DNA of 41,383 bases, taken from the NCBI GenBank assembly GCA_002316005.1, contig DCIM01000034.1, positions 9,571 through 50,953 of the forward strand, written 5' to 3'. Each line of letters starts with the position of its first letter. The stretch's first letter is position 1. Source of the stretch: Prevotellaceae bacterium UBA1726 (GTDB lineage: Bacteria > Bacteroidota > Bacteroidia > Bacteroidales > Bacteroidaceae). Of the stretch, positions 7,151-16,002 are shown one piece after another. The notes under the pieces were generated by a model. It did not search any database, was not told where the DNA came from, and saw only the letters and a list, made by a program, of their open reading frames with translations. The translations under genes were made by a program, and so were the position numbers.

Positions 7151-9523
7151 ATGAACAGAATTCTCGCATCCCTTTTTCTCTGTCTCATCTGTGGCTGTGC
7201 GTTTGCTCAGCGAGTGACAACATGTTTCGACAACGACTGGCGTTTCCATTTCGGCAACGCTTCCGACCCTGCAAAGGATTTCGGCTGTGGTACTGAGTAT
7301 TTCAACTACCTCACCAAGGCGAACTCCGTTCATAACGAAGGTCCATATTGCAACAAGTTTGACGACAAGGACTGGAAGGTCATCAACCTCCCTTTCGACT
7401 TTGTTGTCGACCTGCCTTTTGCCCCTGAGGCGAGTCATTCGCATGGCTACAAGCAGGTGGGATACAAATACCCGGAGACATCGGTTGGCTGGTATCGCAA
7501 GACTTTCACCATTGCAAAGGAGGACGAGGGCAAGCACTTTGAGATTCTCTTCGACGGCATCTTCCGCGATAGTCGTGTGTGGGTAAACGGTTTCTATTGT
7601 GGTGGTGAGCGTTCGGGCTATCTCTCGCAATCGTACGATATCACTGATTACCTGAACTATGGCGGCGAGAACATTGTCTGTGTTCGTGCTGATGCCTCGC
7701 TCGAGGAGGGTTGGTTCTACGAGGGTGGTGGTATCTATCGCCACACATGGCTCACCAAGACCGACCAGGTGCATATTTGTCAGGATGGTTTGTGCATTAC
7801 CACACAGTTCAAGGACGGCAACTACGACAAAGCCTTAGTAAATGTTTCGACTGATATCCAGAACGCCTCACACGAGATAAAGCGTTATTCCATAAGATAT
7901 TCCATTCTCGATGCAGAAGGAAATGAAGTGGCCATAGGTCGCTACATGGATGACATCAATAAGAAGTATCCCCTCCTTCCATTCAGCACAAAGGAGAAAT
8001 CACATAGATATTTTATGACAATCGACAATCCTCATCTCTGGAGTATCAATACACCTTATTTATATACTATGGTGGCAGAGGTTATCGTCGATGAAAGGGT
8101 TGTTGACACATACAAGGAGAAATTCGGTGTTCGTGAGGCAAAGTTCGACAAGGACCGTGGATTCCTTCTCAATGGCGAAGAGGTGAAACTCAAGGGTGTC
8201 AACCTCCATCAGGATCATGCCGGTGTGGGTGCTGGTATTCCTGATGCTGTGCAGGTTTATCGCATAAAGAAGTTGAAGGAGTTGGGCTTCAACGCTTATC
8301 GTTCATCGCATAACCCAATGTCACCTGCAATGCTCAATGTCTGCGATTCGCTTGGCGTACTCGTCATTGACGAGAACCGTCTGTCGGGCATCTCTGAATA
8401 CGAAATAAGTTCTCTCGAGAAGATGATTCGTCGCGACAAGAACCATCCAAGTATCATCCTCTGGAGTGCGGGCAACGAGGAATGGGGCATTGAGTGGGAC
8501 AAGAAGGGCGAGAAGATTGCTGCTACAATGCGCGACTACTGTCATATCTTCGACCCTTCACGCGAGATGACCTTCGCCACAAGTGGCGGTCCTACCGTTG
8601 AGGTTCCGGTCGATGTGGCGGGATACAACTATGTCACACAGAATCCTATCGAGGAGCATCGCCAGAACTACCCAGAGCGTAAGTGCTATGGTTCGGAGGA
8701 GACAACGGGTTGTGGTGCGCGTGGCATTTACTTTGATGACCACAAGAATGGCTATATGCAGGCTCTCAACCGCATTCCTGACGAGAAGGACGGACAGATG
8801 AACCGTATTCAGCGTGGTTGGCAGTTCTATGCTCAGCGTCCTTGGGCGGCAGGATGTTTCTTCTGGACAGGTTTCGACTATCGCGGTGAGTCAAACCCAA
8901 TGGTGTTCCCTGCCACAAACTCGCAGTTTGGCATTCTCGACTATTGCGGATTCCCTAAGGACGAGGCATTCTATCTGAAGGCTGCATGGACCGACGAACC
9001 GGTGCTCCATATCCTTCCTCACTGGAACCTCAGCGGTCATGAGGGCGAGGAGATTGCTGTTTGGGCATATAGCAACTGCGATGCTGTGGAGTTGTTCGTC
9101 AATGGCAAGTCGGCTGGTAAGCAACCGATGCCACAGAATGGATATCTTGAGTGGAAGACCATCTACCGACCGGGCAAACTCGTGGCTGTGGGCTATGCTA
9201 ACGGAAGGAAAATCATCACCGAGAAGATTGAGACCACTGGCGAGGCTGTGGGCGTGAAGACTACAGTCATGCGTGGTGCTGATGATGTTGCCATCTACGA
9301 CATCGACCTTGTTGACAAGAAGGGGCGCGTGGTGCCAGATGCCTGCAATGAGCTGACAGTCATTGTCGATGGTGAGATTCTTGGTTGGGGCAATGGCGAT
9401 CCTGCTTTCCAGCATATCGAGCGCCCAGCAAATGGCGAAAAGACCATGACTATCCGTGCATTCAATGGTCATGCACAGGCAATAGTAAAGGGCAATAGCG
9501 CCCGAATAGCAATAAGGGAATAA
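7151..9523 (+). CDS. Secreted GH2 glycosidase, probably beta-galactosidase
   Basis: The 790-residue product carries a signal peptide (FLCLICGCAFA) and so is periplasmic or exported. Order of domains: N-terminal sugar-binding jelly roll (about 25-205, GWYRKTFTI and DSRVWVNGFYCGGERSGY), immunoglobulin-like domain (about 210-305), TIM barrel (about 310-600) and C-terminal domains including a DUF4982-like region (about 610-790). In the barrel YRSSHNPMSP, WSAGNEE with predicted acid/base Glu443, and YGSEETTG with predicted nucleophile Glu516 are visible, followed by FFWTGFDYRGE. This layout with GSE nucleophile and DUF4982 is typical of Bacteroidetes beta-galactosidases, but beta-mannosidase or beta-glucuronidase cannot be excluded. 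It has its own promoter and is not in the mannan locus on the other strand. Confidence 0.87.
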   Translation: MNRILASLFLCLICGCAFAQRVTTCFDNDWRFHFGNASDPAKDFGCGTEYFNYLTKANSVHNEGPYCNKFDDKDWKVINLPFDFVVDLPFAPEASHSHGYKQVGYKYPETSVGWYRKTFTIAKEDEGKHFEILFDGIFRDSRVWVNGFYCGGERSGYLSQSYDITDYLNYGGENIVCVRADASLEEGWFYEGGGIYRHTWLTKTDQVHICQDGLCITTQFKDGNYDKALVNVSTDIQNASHEIKRYSIRYSILDAEGNEVAIGRYMDDINKKYPLLPFSTKEKSHRYFMTIDNPHLWSINTPYLYTMVAEVIVDERVVDTYKEKFGVREAKFDKDRGFLLNGEEVKLKGVNLHQDHAGVGAGIPDAVQVYRIKKLKELGFNAYRSSHNPMSPAMLNVCDSLGVLVIDENRLSGISEYEISSLEKMIRRDKNHPSIILWSAGNEEWGIEWDKKGEKIAATMRDYCHIFDPSREMTFATSGGPTVEVPVDVAGYNYVTQNPIEEHRQNYPERKCYGSEETTGCGARGIYFDDHKNGYMQALNRIPDEKDGQMNRIQRGWQFYAQRPWAAGCFFWTGFDYRGESNPMVFPATNSQFGILDYCGFPKDEAFYLKAAWTDEPVLHILPHWNLSGHEGEEIAVWAYSNCDAVELFVNGKSAGKQPMPQNGYLEWKTIYRPGKLVAVGYANGRKIITEKIETTGEAVGVKTTVMRGADDVAIYDIDLVDKKGRVVPDACNELTVIVDGEILGWGNGDPAFQHIERPANGEKTMTIRAFNGHAQAIVKGNSARIAIRE

Positions 9524-9564
9524 GTACTTACAAACGTTATAAAACTGAATTATTTCGCTTTTTA

Positions 9565-9595
9565 TTTGTTTTGTAGAAATATTTTATTATCTTTG
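9565..9595 (+). promoter_or_regulatory. Near-consensus promoter of the DUF4332 gene
   Basis: TTTG at 9565-9568, a 19-base spacer and TATCTTTG at 9588-9595 match the Bacteroidetes consensus TTTG-N19/21-TAnnTTTG. The start codon is 55 bases further on. This is the best promoter in the window and suggests strong expression. Confidence 0.8.
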
Positions 9596-9650
9596 CAAAC
9601 ACATATATTATTATAAACAAAATCTATTAATTACTAAAACTTAAAGAATT

Positions 9651-10058
9651 ATGGCTTATCCAATAGCACAAATCGAAGGTATCGGCGAGGTTTACGCTGC
9701 AAAACTTCAGGAAGTAGGTATCAAAACAGTAGAGGAACTTCTCGCACGCTGCGCTGCTCCAAAGGGCCGCAAGGAACTTGAGGAGGCAACAGGCATCGCT
9801 GGTGGTCTTATCCTTAAGTGGACCAACCACGCAGACCTCATGCGTATCAATGGTGTTGCTGGTCAGTTTGCAGAACTCCTCGAGGCTTGTGGCGTTGACA
9901 CAGTAAAGGAATTCCGTCATCGCGTTCCTGCTAACCTCCAGGCAAAGATGGTAGAGGTGAACGAGGCAAAGCACCTTGTTGGTCGCGTTCCTGCTGTCAG
10001 CGAAGTTGAGCGTATGGTAGAAGAGGCAAAGGCACTCGAGCCTGTGATGACATATTAA
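9651..10058 (+). CDS. DUF4332 helix-hairpin-helix protein
   Basis: The 135-residue protein has no signal peptide. It starts IAQIEGIGEVYAAKL, a helix-hairpin-helix of the type seen in DUF4332 proteins (IxGIGxxxAxKL), followed by GIKTVEELL and a second similar unit further on (RINGVAGQFAELLEACGVDTV). Such tandem HhH motifs usually contact DNA or proteins without sequence specificity; no specific function is established for this family. It stands alone between a near-consensus promoter and a terminator, so it is a single-gene transcript and possibly abundant. The codon choices (CTC, GCA, AAG) look like those of highly expressed genes, but I have not computed this. Confidence 0.87.
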   Translation: MAYPIAQIEGIGEVYAAKLQEVGIKTVEELLARCAAPKGRKELEEATGIAGGLILKWTNHADLMRINGVAGQFAELLEACGVDTVKEFRHRVPANLQAKMVEVNEAKHLVGRVPAVSEVERMVEEAKALEPVMTY

Positions 10059-10061
10059 GAA

Positions 10062-10095
10062 GCCTCACCCCTGCCCTCCCCTAAAGGGAAGGTAG
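10062..10095 (+). repeat. GC-rich palindromic element after the DUF4332 stop
   Basis: GCCTCACCCCTGCCCTCCCC followed by TAAAGGGAAGG begins 3 bases after the stop codon. It resembles the elements at 12396-12432 and 15968-16002 (there on the minus strand). All three start with a GCCTC block and contain CCCTCCC/AAAGGG-like inverted arms. Confidence 0.65.
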
Positions 10096-10109
10096 ATAAA
10101 TAAAAGCAA

Positions 10110-10139
10110 AAGGCGGAGCAATGAAAATTGCTTCGCCTT
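10110..10139. terminator. Bidirectional terminator between convergent genes
   Basis: AAGGCGGAGCAAT and ATTGCTTCGCCTT pair around GAAA with one mismatch. T-rich tracts exist on both sides (TTATTGTTT on plus, TTTTGCTTTTA on minus), so it can serve both the DUF4332 gene and the convergent mannan operon. Confidence 0.85.
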
Positions 10140-10194
10140 ATTGTTTGCTAATAATATAGGATTAACCTATAATCAATTCTTTTCTTCTTGTCCT

Positions 10195-12321
10195 TTACTT
10201 TATTTCCTGGCCGAGGGTGTTGAACAAATATCCGTCCTTCACGATGATGACACGACCATTGTCAAGGAGTTTATGAGTCTTGGAACCTGGAACTTGGAAC
10301 TTGGAACCTGAAACCTCCTCTATGCCGGTGGTGTGGTTGTTGAAGAACGCAAAATAGGTGTTCCACCACGATGATGATGTTGCGTGCATCAGGAGTGGAT
10401 TGTAACTAATCTGCTTCTCCACATCGGCAGGAAGATTGTTGTAAGGCGCTATATTGGTGTGAGGCGGACAAACATTATCCTGAAGGCCGATGGTCTGGAT
10501 TACAGGACAATGGATATTTGTGGCAAGGTTCTTCGTATCGAAATACGAGAGCATGGCATACATATCCTCGTCGCTCATGCCGAGTGCCTTCTGCTGAGCA
10601 TAGGCAGCTGATGCCGGCCACGAGGCAACCTTGAAATAGTCAGGGAAATCGCCAAGGAACGGAATGGCAGGGGCAATAGCAGCGAAAGGATGGTCGGTGA
10701 GTGAGGCTGCTGCATAGGTCAATGCTCCGCCCTGACTTGCACCCTCGGCATAGAGGCGACTCTGGTCAACCTTCTCACGTGTGCATAGGAAATCGACAGC
10801 ACGCACAGCATCCATGAAAGCACCACGATAATAGTATGTATCCTTACTGCCAAATCCATACTGGAACCAGTCGCCATAGGTATTCTCATAAGGAGGACGG
10901 TTGTTAATCAACTGTCCACGAGTGGCGAGAATCAGTTCGCAATAGCCAGGATTATCGCTTCCACCCATGCACCAAGGGTCGTAGCCACCAGAGTCGTAAC
11001 CCTGATAGTGAACAACGGTAGGATACTGTCCTGCAGCCACCGGTTCGGCATAATAGGCACGGGCAATAGCCTCATTGCCATCAGCATCAGGCAACGACTT
11101 GAATTCAAGAAGATAGACTTTACGCTGAGCAGTACTCTTGGCAGTGATTTCTGTGAGTGTGTATTCAGGAGCCACATTTGCCAGTTCGGCCTTTGTCGCT
11201 GTCCAGAAAGCATCGAAATCGCTTTGTTTGTCAGGGGCACTGACAATCTTCGTAGGGTCAACGCCAATAATGAACGATGACACCGTCTTGTCACCCACCT
11301 TACCTACAGTATATACCGACTCACCATTGAGTAATGGAGAGACGCTGTAGAAACCCGGTTCTGCCTCGAACGAAAGACTTATGCCCTTGCTCTCGCCAGC
11401 AGCAACGGTCTCCTGTTTGCTCACAGTGGTGTAGGACTCCTGTTTGTCGGTTTTCACCACGAGTTGCACATTAGCCTCTACATCCGACTCATAAGGGTTG
11501 GTGATGTTGATTGTGATGGTAGGGTTCTTGTCCTCGAACAACCATCCGTCAGTCACAGGAACGCTGGCAGTGAGTGTTGTGAGGCCCTCTGGGTCAACGA
11601 TATCAATATGCGTGAGGCAATAGCCAGTACCGTTGATGATGATACCCGTAGAATTCATCGCGTCAAGGAGAGTCTGGTCGATAGTGTACTGATAATACAA
11701 TCCCGCCATTGTGTAGAACTCATAACCCGTGATAGCCTTCCAGTTACCATCAACGATGGTGTGCATGGCACCTGCCGCAAGGTCGGTGTAGTAGAGGCGC
11801 AGATAATCGCCCACCTTTGCCTTACCGAAACTGCTCGAAGGAACAGTCTGTGCCACCCATCCCTGTGTGGCATCAGTACGGCCAATCCAAACGGCATTCT
11901 CATATCCGGCACTACCCTCGCCTTTCACCAGCGACACATCAGTAAGCGTGTAGCCAGCACCAGTGACAATCATACCACCCGACTGGAGGTCGGAGAGCAT
12001 ATCGGTAGTGATGTAGTACGAATAAGTAGTGATGTCGTAATTGGTTGTGCCATTGCTCAGTTGAGCATTGCCACAACCCGGCAGAGCCTTCCAACTGCTG
12101 TTGTAGAGGGCTATCTGAGGCCATGACGACGGAGTACCAGTGATAGTGAAAGTGAAACGAATCTGGTCGGCCACTTCAGCCGAAGTGAACTTGTCGGCAC
12201 CGATTACTTCGTATGTACCAGTGTTCCAACTGATTGCCTTCTCTCCACTCCAGATGCTTGTCTGTGCATTGGCCACAAGCGACGAGAGGAGAAAAAGACA
12301 GAATACTAATACTTTGTTCAT
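10195..12321 (-). CDS. Secreted CE7-type acetyl esterase with two N-terminal beta-sandwich modules
   Basis: The 708-residue product has a signal peptide (to about residue 20). Two similar modules of about 105 residues follow (25-135 and 142-243), each with an MIVTGAGYTLTDVSL or IIINGTGYCLTHIDI type ending, then an Ig-like domain (about 250-350) and an AXE1/CE7 alpha/beta hydrolase (about 360-662). Catalytic residues by family: GASQGG with Ser529, LQDNVCPP with Asp615 and MHATSSSW with His646; ATRGQ (466-470) is the CE7 RGQ signature. CE7 enzymes deacetylate sugars and oligosaccharides. Here it probably deacetylates mannan oligosaccharides. A linker at about 667-682 is encoded by a TTGGAAC repeat, followed by a C-terminal tail (LLDNGRVIIVKDG, NTLGQEIK). 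It is the last gene of the mannan operon, 111 bases after GH36. Confidence 0.88.
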   Translation of the reverse strand: MNKVLVFCLFLLSSLVANAQTSIWSGEKAISWNTGTYEVIGADKFTSAEVADQIRFTFTITGTPSSWPQIALYNSSWKALPGCGNAQLSNGTTNYDITTYSYYITTDMLSDLQSGGMIVTGAGYTLTDVSLVKGEGSAGYENAVWIGRTDATQGWVAQTVPSSSFGKAKVGDYLRLYYTDLAAGAMHTIVDGNWKAITGYEFYTMAGLYYQYTIDQTLLDAMNSTGIIINGTGYCLTHIDIVDPEGLTTLTASVPVTDGWLFEDKNPTITINITNPYESDVEANVQLVVKTDKQESYTTVSKQETVAAGESKGISLSFEAEPGFYSVSPLLNGESVYTVGKVGDKTVSSFIIGVDPTKIVSAPDKQSDFDAFWTATKAELANVAPEYTLTEITAKSTAQRKVYLLEFKSLPDADGNEAIARAYYAEPVAAGQYPTVVHYQGYDSGGYDPWCMGGSDNPGYCELILATRGQLINNRPPYENTYGDWFQYGFGSKDTYYYRGAFMDAVRAVDFLCTREKVDQSRLYAEGASQGGALTYAAASLTDHPFAAIAPAIPFLGDFPDYFKVASWPASAAYAQQKALGMSDEDMYAMLSYFDTKNLATNIHCPVIQTIGLQDNVCPPHTNIAPYNNLPADVEKQISYNPLLMHATSSSWWNTYFAFFNNHTTGIEEVSGSKFQVPGSKTHKLLDNGRVIIVKDGYLFNTLGQEIK
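10279..10315 (-). repeat. Translated TTGGAAC short tandem repeat
   Basis: The plus strand reads as repeated TTGGAACC, TGGAAC, TTGGAAC, TTGGAACC units. On the coding (minus) strand it encodes VSGSKFQVPGSK, a linker between the esterase domain and the C-terminal tail of the CE7 gene. It looks like a dispersed repeat tolerated in frame. Confidence 0.65.
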
Positions 12322-12382
12322 ATTATTGTTAGTTAGTGTCTTTTATCCTCACACAAAGATTTTTCTTTTAAACATTCTTTCT

Positions 12383-12432
12383 CCGCTGCGTTAGCGGCCC
12401 TCTCCCTAAAGGGGAGAGCGGGGAGAGAGGCC
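12383..12432 (-). repeat. GC-rich palindromic element abutting the GH36 stop
   Basis: Read on the minus strand it is GGCCTCTCTCCCCGCTCTCC then CCTTTAGGGAGAGGGCC, starting at the base directly after the GH36 stop codon (12433-12435). It ends in a small hairpin CCGCTAACGCAGCGG (12383-12397). It shares the GGCCTC start and inverted CTCCC/GGGAG arms with the other elements. Confidence 0.7.
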
Positions 12433-14667
12433 TTACTCAGCTGTGAGCTGGAGTACGCGGCTTGACCAGTCGTTCTTCTTGTTGTGGTCAACATCGTGGC
12501 GGTAAGGCATCTCAAGACCATTTGCCATGAGATAAGCACCGGTGAATGTCTTACCTTCGCAACTCAGAGGAGTGTTGTCGATACGGTTCAACTCGTGTAC
12601 CTTATACGACTTGTTTGGGTCGAGGCCCTGCATCTTCACGCGAGGCATATGTTCATTGTGGAATGTCTCGAGTTTATACCAGTAGTACACAGCCTGCTGC
12701 TTGTCCTCAGTGACATACATGAGCGAAGCGAGGTTGTCGCCTTCGTAAGGAGAATGCAGACGATAGAGGTCGCCAAACTGCACCACAGGACGAATAGTCT
12801 TATAGTCGGCGATGGCCTGTCGGCAGAGAGCCTTCTCCTCGTCGGTCATATTCTTTGGCTGAATCTCCATACCCAGTCGGCCCGACATTGCCACATCAAT
12901 GCGGAACTTCATCGAAGTGGTGCGATAGACGGTGTGGTTTGGCACTGCCGAGATGTGCTGAGCCATTGCTATTGCTGGGAAGAAATAACTTGTACCCCAC
13001 TGCATATAAACTCGCTGGAGGGCATCTGTGTTGTCGGAAACCCAGAACTCATCGAAATAAGGCAGGAGTCCGTAGTTAGCACGACCACCACCAGAAGCAC
13101 AGTCCTGAATGACTACATCAGGATACTTTGCACGAATACGCTTGAGAGTCTTGATGAGTCCTTCGTGAATGGCGATGAACAGATGACTCTGGTCGTCCTT
13201 TGACAGATACTGCGAACCATGGTTCATGACAGGAGCATTGGCATCCCACTTTATGTAGGCAATCTCAGGATACTTGCTGAGGAGGTCGTCAACAATCTTG
13301 AAGACATAGTCCTGGCACTTTGGGTTAGAGAGGTCGAGACATACCTGTGTACCGCCACGCCCCTGCACTGGTTCGCGCAGAGGAGCCTTGATGACCCAGT
13401 CAGGATGAGCCTCGTAGAGTTCGGAGGTGGTGTTTGCCATCTCTGGTTCAATCCAGATACCAAACTTCACCCCATTCTTCTTTGCATCGCGGAGAAGACC
13501 CTCAATGCCGTCAGGGAGTTTGTTTCTGTCAACAACCCAGTCGCCAAGAGACGAACAGTCGTCCTTACGTGGATACTTGTCGCCAAACCATCCATCGTCC
13601 ATGACAAACAGTTCGCCACCCATCGACTTGATGTCGCGCATCATCTGGTCCATACCCTCCTGGTTGATGTCGAAATAGACACCCTCCCAAGAGTTGAGGA
13701 GAATCATTCGCTCCTTATCGCCATGACGCAGTTGATACTTACGAGCCCAGCGGTGGAAATTGCGCGAAGCACCCGAGAGACCTTCACGCGAGAAGGTGTA
13801 TGCTACATGAGGTGTGGTGAGAGTCTCGCCCTTCTTCAGGTGATACTCCGAGTTGTCGGGATTGATACCGGCAATATAGTAATGGTATTCAGTATCGTCG
13901 GTATCGATGTTTATGCGGTAGTTGCCCGAATACATCAATGCAGTACCAATGACATCGCCGGTATTCTCCTGTGGTTTTCCATCGAGCGAGAACATCACTT
14001 CCTCATGGTCGGTGTGGGCGTTGCGGAGTCCGTCCTTGTTCTTTATGACGAGTTCGCCAGCAACGAGTTTCTCCTCGGTAAGACCCGATTCGTTTGCCCA
14101 TGTACCATGAAGATGCGAAACATACACATCACCACGACGGATTGGCATGCACGAAGAATAGAGCTGTGTGAGTGTCACCGTCTGTTTCTCGTTGTTGGTG
14201 ATATCTGTCCAACACTCAATCATATCCACATCTTCGTAGGCGAGATAGTAGAGATTGACAATGCCTGGATAGAGAGGATCCTTCAGTCGGACAGTGAGCA
14301 ACTGACCGTTACGGTTCTTGCCGTTTGGAGCCTCGTCGGTAATGGCTTTTACGCCATAATCCTCAACGAGCAACTGTGTTGACAGATTGCCATCGGCATG
14401 ACGCATGGCGAAGGTTGTCTCGCTCTGCACATGGGTAGCACCGTAGGCAGGATAAACCTCAAAACGACTATAGTTCGCACTTGTTGGAGCAGGCAGTGAG
14501 GCGAGTTCCAGAGCACTGAGTCGCTGTCCGTAGTAGACAAACTTTGGTTCGGCACCCTTCTGAATATCGAGTACGATTGTGTTGTTAGGAGTTGACAATG
14601 CCACATTCTCAGCATGAGCAACAAGGCTGAGTGTGACGAACCCTAAAAGAGCAATAATCTTTTTCAT
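12433..14667 (-). CDS. Secreted GH36 alpha-galactosidase
   Basis: The 744-residue enzyme has a signal peptide ending AHA-E (residue 19-20), so it is likely periplasmic. It matches clan D GH36: N-terminal beta-supersandwich, then a TIM barrel with NSWEGVYFD (325-333), VMDDGWFGD (355-363), GIWIEPEM (403-410), YIKWDAN with predicted nucleophile Asp475, CASGGGR (523-529) and FWVSDNTDA with predicted acid/base Asp545. Length is normal for the family. It would remove alpha-1,6-galactosyl branches from galactomannan oligosaccharides, which fits its place after the 2-epimerase with only 3 bases between them. The stop codon is immediately followed by a palindromic repeat. Confidence 0.94.
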   Translation of the reverse strand: MKKIIALLGFVTLSLVAHAENVALSTPNNTIVLDIQKGAEPKFVYYGQRLSALELASLPAPTSANYSRFEVYPAYGATHVQSETTFAMRHADGNLSTQLLVEDYGVKAITDEAPNGKNRNGQLLTVRLKDPLYPGIVNLYYLAYEDVDMIECWTDITNNEKQTVTLTQLYSSCMPIRRGDVYVSHLHGTWANESGLTEEKLVAGELVIKNKDGLRNAHTDHEEVMFSLDGKPQENTGDVIGTALMYSGNYRINIDTDDTEYHYYIAGINPDNSEYHLKKGETLTTPHVAYTFSREGLSGASRNFHRWARKYQLRHGDKERMILLNSWEGVYFDINQEGMDQMMRDIKSMGGELFVMDDGWFGDKYPRKDDCSSLGDWVVDRNKLPDGIEGLLRDAKKNGVKFGIWIEPEMANTTSELYEAHPDWVIKAPLREPVQGRGGTQVCLDLSNPKCQDYVFKIVDDLLSKYPEIAYIKWDANAPVMNHGSQYLSKDDQSHLFIAIHEGLIKTLKRIRAKYPDVVIQDCASGGGRANYGLLPYFDEFWVSDNTDALQRVYMQWGTSYFFPAIAMAQHISAVPNHTVYRTTSMKFRIDVAMSGRLGMEIQPKNMTDEEKALCRQAIADYKTIRPVVQFGDLYRLHSPYEGDNLASLMYVTEDKQQAVYYWYKLETFHNEHMPRVKMQGLDPNKSYKVHELNRIDNTPLSCEGKTFTGAYLMANGLEMPYRHDVDHNKKNDWSSRVLQLTAE

Positions 14668-14670
14668 TGT

Positions 14671-15939
14671 TTATTTAGTTATTCGTTCAATTAATTCCAG
14701 GCACATGCGGGAGTTATGGTAAGGGCATTTCCAGAAACCGGCGTGGTCGTCTTTCTTGTTGATGTTGCCCTGTGGATCGCGACTCCAATACCACTCGCCC
14801 AGTTCGTTGTCGATGAGGTTGTCCTTGATATACTGCCAGCAGTTCATCGCCTTCTCCAATGCCGATTCATCACCGAAATGCTGATAGATATTGTAGAATC
14901 CTACCACAGCCTCAGCCTGTACCCACCAATGACGGTCATCGTCCACATGACCAGTGTCGAGATTAGCCTCGTGGGTCATTGAACCATCAGCATTAAGTCC
15001 TTTCTCCGAAGCCTCTGCCACAAGTTTTACTATTGGTTCCACCTTTGCCAGCACATCTTTGTCGCCAAGTACCAGTGCCGCCTCGTGCATGAGCCACGAA
15101 CACTCAATGTCGTGACCATAACTCTCGAGCCATCCCGCGCCACGAGTCCAATCCATCTCAAAGAAGAGGTCGAGGTGATGAGTTTCAGGATTCAATATCC
15201 TTTCACAGAAGATATCAATCAGTCCACGGAGAGCTTGAGCCACGGAATTCTCCAACTCCGGACTAAGGAAAGCACACAGAGGGCTATCAGCCTCATGCAT
15301 CTCCTTTATCATGCGATAAAGATTGGCATAAGGTTCGATGATATGAAGATGAGTATTCTGCGATTTTGGGTAATTGGCATCGAGTTCCGAAAGACGCATA
15401 TCAGCAATTTCGCCCCACTCACGAGTCTGGGCTTCTATATATCCGCCATATTTCTCATCCCAGGCATGCTCTTCAAGCATAGCATAGAGATGGAACGCCA
15501 TCTTTAGGGCTATCTCAGCATTATCGGTAGTATCACCGTCAGCAACCACTGCACGCACATATTCCGTCATGCCATAGAGCATAAAACCAAGAGCATAGAA
15601 CTGCTTCTTTGTGTCAAGTGGAGTACCGTCGGCATTGAGGCTCCAGTAGGTGCCACCAAACTCTGTATCAAGGAAATTCTCAACGATATACTCCTGAGCA
15701 CGGGTAGCGACCTGAAGGTATTCCTTATTGCCCAGAACCCTATATGCAGCCGAGAAAGACCAAAGGATTCGTCCATTGAGGATGCCTCCCTTTGGTGCAT
15801 CTTTCACGAGAGTTCCATCGCCTCGCATCTGACCATAGAAACCGCCTCGTTCCTGGTCTTGCATGTTATCTAACCAGAAACGCAGAATATTGTTCTCCAC
15901 AACATCCTGCATCTCCTGTTTCAGTATTTTTCTGTCCAT
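14671..15939 (-). CDS. Mannobiose/cellobiose 2-epimerase (AGE family)
   Basis: The 422-residue protein has no signal peptide and is predicted cytoplasmic. It has the (alpha/alpha)6-barrel features of the N-acylglucosamine 2-epimerase superfamily: ERGGFYGQM (30-38), NGRILWSFSAAYR (55-67), NTHLHIIEPYANLYR (195-209), SYGHDIECSWL with His276, DRHWWVQAEAVVGF with His337 and CPYHNSRM with His408. These histidines correspond to the catalytic and binding histidines of cellobiose 2-epimerases. In this context, next to GH130 and GH26, the expected reaction is beta-1,4-mannobiose to mannosyl-glucose, as in B. fragilis. It lies 38 bases after GH130 and 3 bases before GH36. Confidence 0.93.
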   Translation of the reverse strand: MDRKILKQEMQDVVENNILRFWLDNMQDQERGGFYGQMRGDGTLVKDAPKGGILNGRILWSFSAAYRVLGNKEYLQVATRAQEYIVENFLDTEFGGTYWSLNADGTPLDTKKQFYALGFMLYGMTEYVRAVVADGDTTDNAEIALKMAFHLYAMLEEHAWDEKYGGYIEAQTREWGEIADMRLSELDANYPKSQNTHLHIIEPYANLYRMIKEMHEADSPLCAFLSPELENSVAQALRGLIDIFCERILNPETHHLDLFFEMDWTRGAGWLESYGHDIECSWLMHEAALVLGDKDVLAKVEPIVKLVAEASEKGLNADGSMTHEANLDTGHVDDDRHWWVQAEAVVGFYNIYQHFGDESALEKAMNCWQYIKDNLIDNELGEWYWSRDPQGNINKKDDHAGFWKCPYHNSRMCLELIERITK

Positions 15940-15967
15940 AGAAATATTTTCAAGGAGGGGGTTGTTC

Positions 15968-16002
15968 TCCCTCTCTTTTAGGAGAGGGCTGGGGTGAGGC
16001 CC
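15968..16002 (-). repeat. Palindromic element overlapping the 3' end of GH130
   Basis: On the minus strand it reads GGCCTCACCCCAGCCCTCTC then CTAAAAGAGAGGG. Its first bases are translated as the last GH130 residues (G-L-T-P-A-L-S), and the TAA at 15980-15978 within it is the GH130 stop. The rest lies in the 38-base gap before the epimerase gene. Confidence 0.75.

Noticed and set aside
13219..14382. Long plus-strand open frame (387 codons) opposite GH36
   Set aside because: GH36 motifs are complete on the minus strand; the other frame has no recognisable protein features.
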